The translations under genes and the position numbers were made by a program. Shown piece after piece: positions 57,666 through 64,000 of a stretch of 64,000 nt of DNA. Origin of the DNA: Hygrocybe punicea (lineage: Eukaryota; Basidiomycota; Agaricomycetes; Agaricales; Hygrophoraceae); the NCBI GenBank assembly GCA_963556145.1, contig OY744463.1:682001-746000 (forward strand). Direction: 5' to 3'. The first letter of the stretch is position 1; every line of letters begins with the position of its first letter. A model generated the notes under the pieces. That model searched no databases. It had not been told where the DNA came from and was given only the letters and a program-made list of their open reading frames with translations.

Positions 57666-58254
57666 AGACGCGCAGACGTCGTTTGCGAGGAATTCGGCAT
57701 GGCAATGATGAAGAAGGACGCGGAAAGGGCCAACAATGGCAACAACCACGCACAACAAAAATGCGGAAAGTGAGAGAACTGGCCGCGGAAAGCGAGAGAA
57801 CTGGCTGGGAGAGTGGTGCACCCACCCCCGGTCGCCAGGTAAGTCTTTTTTTGTTTGCTGTCGAATTTTCCCCACCACCGCAGACAGGCATGGTCCACGC
57901 CTCCATCCACCCGCCAATGCACTGTACCAGGCCCGAAGATGCCCCAGCCTGAAGCTACAACCACCCCACCTCCCATCCAACCTCCTGCTTCCCTTGTGAA
58001 ACCCAGCACCACATCAATTGATGGGGGCCTGGTCTTCACGAGGAGATTTGGAGGTTGGTTCACGGTTCAAACCGTGTTCGAATGCAGACCGAACGCGTTG
58101 AAACCATTCAACGCGGTTCTGGTTCCAGTTCGGCATTTGGCTGAACCGAACCAACGGTTTCGGTTCTGGTTTTCCAAAAAAGTCGAAAAACCGGACCGAA
58201 CTGAACTTCAGCAACACTAGGCAGAGTGAGATGTGGTGCAATTTGTTGCACTGA

Positions 58255-59870
58255 CATGGGCCCACATTGCAGCAAAAGCTGGACCCTGGGCAAGTCAATG
58301 CTGCAGTGGGAGCTGGGCCAGGGTCAACCGAATTCTGCAGCAAGAGCAGGGCCATGTCAATGCAATATTGGAGCAATAGCCAGACCCTCATGTACCCAAT
58401 CCTGCTACATCGGTGGGTCTGCAATCAATGCAATGCTACAGGACAGGCTGGACACCAGTCAACCTACCCTACAGCAAGTGCTGGACCTGAGTAAAGCAAG
58501 TGCTGCAGCAATAGCTGGACCCCATTCAACCCAAGCCCCACAGCAAGTGCTCGATCCAGGTCAACCCGGTGCTGCAGCAATATCTAGACCTGGGTCAACC
58601 CAGTGCTGCAGCAAGAGCTGGATCCTGGTCAACCCAAGCCCTGCAGCAAGTGCTGGACCAGGGTCAACCCAAACCTGCAGCAATAGCTGCACCCTGGTCA
58701 ACCCAAGCCCTGCAGCAAGCGCTGGATCTGGGTCAACCCGGTGCTGCAGCAAGTGCTGGATCCAGGTCAACCTGGTGCTGCAGCAATATCTGGACCTGGG
58801 TCGACCCAGTGCTGCAGCAAGAGCTGGACCCTGGTCAACCCAAGCCCCGCAGCAAGTGCTGGACCCAGGTCAACCCAGCGCTGCAGCAATATCTGGACCT
58901 GGGTCGACCCAGTGCTGCAGCAAGAGCTGGACCCCGGTCAACCCAAGCCCTGCAGCAAGTGCTGGATCCAGGTCAACCTGGTGCTGCAGCAATATCTGGA
59001 CCCTGGTCAACCCAAGCCTGCAGCAATAGCTGGACCCCAGTCAACCCAAGCCCCGCAGCAAGCGCTGGACCCAGGTCAACCCGGTGCTGCAGCAATATCT
59101 GGACCTGGGTCAACCTGGTGCTGCAGCAATAGCTGGATCCTGGTCAACCCAGTGCCTGCAGTGAGCACTGGATCCAGGTCAACCTGGTGCTGCAGCAATA
59201 TCTGGACCTGGGTTAACCCAAGCCTGCAGCAATAGCTGGACCCTGGTCAACCCAGTGCTGCAGCAATAGCTGGATCCTGGTCAACCCAACACCCGCAGCG
59301 AGCACTGGATCCGGGTCAACCCTGTGCTGCAGCAATATCTGTACCTGGGTTGACCCAGTGCTGCAGCAACAGCTGGACCCTGGTCAACCCAGTGTGGAAG
59401 CAATAGCTGAACCCTGGTCAACCCAGTGCTGCAGCAATAGCTGAAACCTGGTCAACCCAGTGCAGCAGCAATACCTGGACCCCAGCCACCCTACCCTGCA
59501 GGAAGTGCTGGGCCCAGGTCAACCCAGTGCTGCAGCAACAGCTGGACCCAGGTCAACCCAAGCCTGCAGCAAGAGCTGGTCCATGGTCAACCCAGTGCTG
59601 CAGCAACAGCTGCAGCCAGGTCAACCCACATTGCTTGAACAACTGGACCTGGGTCAACCCAACCAATCCAGAATAGCTGTCCTGGGTTAACCTACCCCAT
59701 GGCAGAGCTGACACCGGGTTGACCCACCCAGCCACCCTTGACCAGCAAGAGCTGTACCTGGGTCAACCTACCACCCCACATTTCCCCAGCAAGAGCTGTC
59801 TTTTGGGTTAACCTACCCCCCCAGCAAGCAACTGGGCTATGTGTACCTACCTTTTGTAACTATATCTGCG
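58255..59870 (+). repeat. 34-bp minisatellite, roughly 40 units
   Basis: The unit is approximately GTGCTGCAGCAAGAGCTGGA plus CCTGGGTCAACCCA, with variants TAT/AGC/GTG in the middle. It begins about 35 bp after the right flank of the 9-kb element and decays after 59690. Since 34 is not a multiple of 3, each frame runs through three phases, creating long overlapping frames that are not genes. Confidence 0.92.
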
Positions 59871-59969
59871 ATTGGGTTAACCAAAACGACTGGGTCTACT
59901 GACATATGTGTGAGTCAATAAAAGCCAGAGTAAAAGATTTTCATTATTACTACTACTGGCCGTTAACTA

Positions 59970-61159
59970 CTAGATTTCAGATTCTGAGTCACTCAGATCA
60001 ATGACCCCAGAGGCGTTGGCAGAATAGTCGTCTGAAGCGAGGTCAATCACAACGGACTTCCGATTGATGGTTGCAGCCATGATGCAAACATGGTGTTCAA
60101 AAGCTCTACAGGTCATAACTAAACCACAGTAGCACTTTGCGAAGAGCTTGCAGAACTTGGCCTTGGAGAGACCAGCTCTGGAAAAAGAGTTGAGCTTCAG
60201 GAGTTGGTGTAGCGGGGTCTTGGGGTCTATGGCCGACCTCTCATCACCTAGAAATCCTGAAATCAAGGTAAAATTTGGACAAAGTGAACTTGAAGAGGCG
60301 CTGCTCACTGTTAGATCGCCTATCCGCCAACAAGCCCATGATGAATGGATCAGCAGGCAGGGGGACCGGAGGCAGCGCAGGTGCTCCAAAGGCTGTCAGT
60401 TGGAGTCGAGAGTCAGCACTATATAATAAGAATCACTTAAATTTGATGCACATCTAACGGGATACTTCTGTAGCAGCAAGCACTGGCTTGCATACATGCA
60501 TTCAATGCCAACTGTATCCAGAAGGTGAGTACTAAAGACATCTTCAAATGTCGCTAAAATGGTGAAGACTGACTTAGATAACCACAGCTGCTGGAGGTGC
60601 AACCAGCCACATATTCACCAAAATATTCACCACCAAAGGCCGGGTATATGGCGCACTCGGTATAAACAAATTCACTTTCGGTACCACAGCATGGACAAAG
60701 GCAACAAGGGGCTCTAAATCGGTGGCCAATACGGTGGGCTGAGAGGTCCGAAGGAGTAACCTGTTCTCCTGTAGCGGTGACAGGCCTTGAAGCAGCGGCA
60801 AGCCCACATGTTCAGTACACTAGGATTCTACATATTACAGAGACACAGACGTACCAGGGCCAAAGTCGAAGGTTACATGAAGTAGGATCATAGTGCAGAA
60901 TTATTGCCAAATGTAATCACTGTTGTCATTTGATACGATTGAGATAGCAGTTATACTGTTGAGGAGTAGACATTGGAATCTCGCTGGATGTACTTGGTGT
61001 GCTGAACTGCAGCTTTTGTACTTCGAGGCCCATCACCCATTTGGCCGCAAGCAAGCAGTAACTTATCTGTGATTGTGTGTTTTTCACGTGCATCACCACT
61101 GCTCTGTCTACGGTTATGGAATAGACCAGTTCAACGAATTGGTACATCTGCTCGCGCAT
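59970..61159 (-). pseudogene. Fragmented hypothetical gene with C-terminal Cys/His motif
   Basis: Open segments on the minus strand at 61159-60926, 60807-60574, 60530-60400 and 60240-59970. The last ends FAKCYCGLVMTCRAFEHHVC, a CxC...HxxC zinc-like pattern, then an acidic tail (VIDLSDSESEI). I do not recognise the family. It is divergent from the Plavaka transposase at 61207, like the companion gene at 34923, so it may be part of that element. No clean splice model joins all segments. Confidence 0.35.
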
Positions 61160-61206
61160 TATACATTAAATTTCGGCAACTTGAAAAACTGTGACTGCAT
61201 TAGTTT

Positions 61207-64000
61207 TTGCAAATTCTTCAAGAGCTTCAACTTGAAGTTGCACCTGATCATGCTGCTGGAATGGACCTGAACAGGGAGAATGCCTTTTTTTGTTGGTGTA
61301 GAAGGTCGTTCTCACAGCCTGGCCCACTGAAATATCATCAGAAAAGTTGTCAAAAGAGTAAAAGGTGTTTGAGTGGGGCTTTGGCGAAAGCAAAGGAATC
61401 ATGGATGAAGAGAAAAAGCCGACGGATCGAAGATTTGATGGACAATGGGAGTGGCCAGTCATCATCCCAGGACGGACTCAGAGTTATGGCAGGCATGCCT
61501 GCTGAGCATGCCGTCGAGGCTCCCATTAGTGCAGAGGTGGTGCGTTTACCTTTGAAACCATGTAGCTTTCCATGACTTATCTGAATTTCTCAGACTGAGT
61601 TGGTGGTTCCAAGTCGACATCACACCATTGGTGAAATGTTGCAACAGAGCATGCCCGCCCTTTCCAGCGAGGTGGATTTATTTACTTTATTTCAAGTCGA
61701 AGGCCCTAGCTCATCTTTTCATGATTCAGCACATGACTCCCGAGGATGATGGTCTTCTGTCCAGAATGCAGGTCCTGGAGGGATAACCGTCTGCTTCCGA
61801 AGTGGTTTCAGGACATCTTACCACAGCCACTACCTCTCCTGCCTCCAACCCTTGAAAATATCCCACAATCCACATTGTTGCCATTGCCACCTGTTCCACT
61901 TCCACAGATACCGTCTTCTTCGTCAGGCCAATTGCTGGCTTCACACGTCCTTCAAATATTTCCGACACCTCGAAATGTCTTTGGTCTTTTTCAACAGTAC
62001 CACTCAGACAAACTGCCATCCCACGACCCTGAGGAACACCTCGATTTAAACGATTTACTTGAGGAGAACACTCCATCAGGGGATTTATCCAAGGGCCAGG
62101 CTACATCGCCCCCACATCAAAACAAAGTTTCTTTCTATCCTTATCCAAACGAAAGTTCTTTCCATCTTGGGACATGGTACTGGAACAACGGAATTCAAAA
62201 ATCCCGCAAGAGCTTCAGCGATCTTCTGAGGGTTGTTGGGGATCCTGAGTTCCGTCCAGAAGACGTTCGAAACACGCAATGGAGCAAAATTGATGCGAAA
62301 TTAGGCAGAAATGATTTCGACGGTGTAGATGAAGAGGAGGATGCAGAATGGATGGATGAGGATGCAGGATGGAAGAGCACGCCAATAAATATCTCAGTGC
62401 CATTCCACAGCCGGGCAAAGAACCCTGGTTCACAGAACTATCACGTAGGCCATCTTCATCACCGCCCTCTCATCTCTGTCATTTGTGAAAAACTTGCAAA
62501 CGGTAAACACATGCGGCACTTCCACTATGAACCATTTGAGTTGTTCTGGAAACCTTCTGATCATGATCCTGATGTACAGGTGCACAGGGAAATTTACACA
62601 TCACCTGCATTTTTGGATGCTCATCACGAACTTCAAGAATCACCCAGAGAACCTGGGTGTAATCTCCCAAGAGTGATAGTAGCCATGATGTTCTGGTCTG
62701 ACGCTACCCACTTGACATCCTTTGGGACTGCAAAACTATGGCCATGTTATCTTTACTTCGGAAATTGAATCCAAGTATCGCCATTGTAAACCTACCTGCC
62801 ATCTGTGCAATCATGTAGCTTATTTTCAGTCGGTCAGCTGCCATTCTTTGCACATTTTGCCTTTAATCTTCTCTAATTATGTTCCCAGCCACTATGGAAA
62901 ATTTGAACGGAAAACGCCCCAGTCAACCCCTCGTGACACACTGTCGGCGTGAGTTGCTACAAGTGCAATGGGACATAATGCTGGATAACAAATTTCTGAC
63001 GGCCTATGAGCACGGCATTGTGGTTCAGTGTTATGATGAAATCTGGCGCCGATTTTATCCGCGGATTGTTACGTACTCAGCCGATTATAAAGGGAAGTAT
63101 ATACCTTTCTTTTCTCTGTAAGCTGAACATCTTCCCCCTTACTTTCAGAGTCATGATCGCCACCATTCATGATTTGAGGATGTGTCCTTGCCCCCACTGC
63201 CTTATACCCCTCAATCTTGTGCAGAATATGGGAAAGGCATGAGACATGAGGCAACGTGAGACACTCGCTTGTGTGGATGATGACGCCAGGGGGTGCAAGG
63301 TTGAAATTGCTCAGGATATCATTTACAAGAAACACTATGCCGTCGATGGTGATCCAGTGGAAGCAATCTTACAAGAGCAATCATTGGTCCCGATGTTTGT
63401 AAGTATACTGTTGGATACAAGTGGAATGGAAGCTGACAAATTAATACAGAACGCATTCTCTTGCAAGCTTTCGCGATTTGGCTTTAATTTGTTTATTATG
63501 CTAGTAGTTGACATCATGCACGAGTTTGAGTTAGGAGACTGGAAAGCACTCTTCATCCTTCTTCTCCGAATATTGGAGGCTGTAGACAAGACCTTGATTG
63601 ATGAGCTAGATCAACAGTCAGTAATGCTGCATTCTAATCAGTGTCGATACACTGTATGAAACTCATGATTTGCTTCAAGCTTTAGGCAGATACCGAGTTT
63701 CGGCAGAGACACTATCCAAAGGTTTTCGGCCAATGTATCCGAATTGAAAAAATTGGTGGCATGAGACTTTGAGGATATGTTGCAGGTTGGGAGTCTACTT
63801 TGTATCATTAAAAGCTGACCGACCTGAAATAAATAGTGTGCGATACCAGTGTTTGATGGTCTGCTTCCCGAGCCCCACAACAGTAATATTCTATGCCTGC
63901 TGTTTCTATGTGCCCATTGGCATGGCCTAGCGAAGCTCCACATGCATACTGATCACACTCTCAATATTCTCGACAAAATCACTGTTCGCATTGGGACGGA
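61207..64000 (+). pseudogene. Plavaka-type transposase, N-terminal part (Plavaka-3), runs off window
   Basis: It begins with a finger (CWCRRSFSQPGPLKYHQKSC) at 61290-61350. Then come a long block 61746-62768 containing FGLFQQYHSDKLPSHDPEEH, SFHLGTWYWNNGIQKSRKSF, HYEPFELFWKPSDHD and FWSDATHLTSFGTAKLW, then CPCPHCLIPL (63185), the LVVDIMHEFELGDWKALFILLLR block (63505) and a FGRDTIQRFSANVSELKKLVA equivalent (63685-63760). Stops and frame changes interrupt it (for example a stop at 62766 and TGA near 63240 and 63763). It is the same subfamily as Plavaka-1 and helps fix that reading. The C-terminal part lies outside the window. Confidence 0.78.

Larger units (their letters stand above)
49233..58219. 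mobile_element. 9-kb nested hAT-like element with perfect 8-bp duplication
   Basis: The left end TAGTGATGCCGAAGTTCAG and right end CTGAACTTCAGCAACACTA are inverse. GGCAGAGT flanks both (49225-49232 and 58220-58227). Both subterminal zones have the GAACC/GGTTC word pattern of this family. The outer element proper is about 1.4 kb (49233-50076 plus about 57674-58219). The rest is later insertions: the LTR element 50077-56524 and the hAT-like element 56543-57665. No transposase is present. Confidence 0.88.

Noticed and set aside
49225..57673. Pairing of the left end at 49233 with the right end at 57665
   Set aside because: The flanking octamers do not match; GGCAGAGT matches only at 58220, and 57666 matches the left end at 56543.
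58226..59235. Long Gln/Pro/Ser-rich open frames (up to 267 residues)
   Set aside because: They are by-products of the 34-bp minisatellite and exist in all three frames with the same repeat.

Overview
The window looks like a transposon-dense region of a basidiomycete genome, most likely an Agaricomycete mushroom. Evidence: three Plavaka-type transposases, an Agaricomycete-style F-box pseudogene, a kinase-like gene of fungal type, and spliceosomal introns of about 50-60 nt throughout. No bacterial operons, rRNA or CRISPR were seen.

Layout. 1-5048: C-terminal two thirds of a decayed Plavaka transposase, interrupted at 2766-4181 by a hAT-like element with a perfect 8-bp target duplication. 6251-11963: three tandem same-strand paralogues of an unrecognised small secreted protein family, the most interesting part of the window. 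Each has a signal peptide, a short pro-region ending in a basic site, then cationic 11-residue repeats encoded by phase-1 micro-exons of 33 nt (2, 11 and 2 micro-exons in genes A, B and C), then a shared C-terminal domain of about 100 residues. 12312-13475: F-box pseudogene. 13783-21605: LINE retrotransposon (endonuclease, RT, RNase H) with several in-frame stops. Its 3' UTR is split by a 3.2-kb TIR element that carries two smaller MITEs, and its poly(A) tail survives at 21575-21605. 21660-24346 (minus): kinase-like host gene. 24529-27099: TIR element with 20-bp subterminal satellite repeats. 27341-29055: Rieske plus DUF455 ferritin-like host gene. 29281-32308: PIF/Harbinger element with perfect 85-bp TIRs, a SANT gene and a transposase with one stop. 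32688-38573: second Plavaka transposase with a divergent companion gene. 39624-42957: pogo-like element. 43010-46215: 68-bp-period degenerate satellite split by a TIR element. 49233-58219: a 9-kb nested hAT-like element (perfect 8-bp duplication) containing an LTR element without recognisable gag or pol, a solo LTR and a second hAT-like element. 58255-59870: 34-bp minisatellite. 61207-64000: third Plavaka transposase, running off the window.

Only five loci look like functional host genes: the three secreted paralogues, the kinase and the Rieske-DUF455 gene. The rest is mostly mobile DNA. Many defects (TGA from CGA or TGG, mismatched target duplications at CpG) fit C-to-T decay at CpG. All splice models come from reading the sequence only. 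Function of the secreted family is unknown; its resemblance to cationic amphipathic, cecropin-like peptides is inference.
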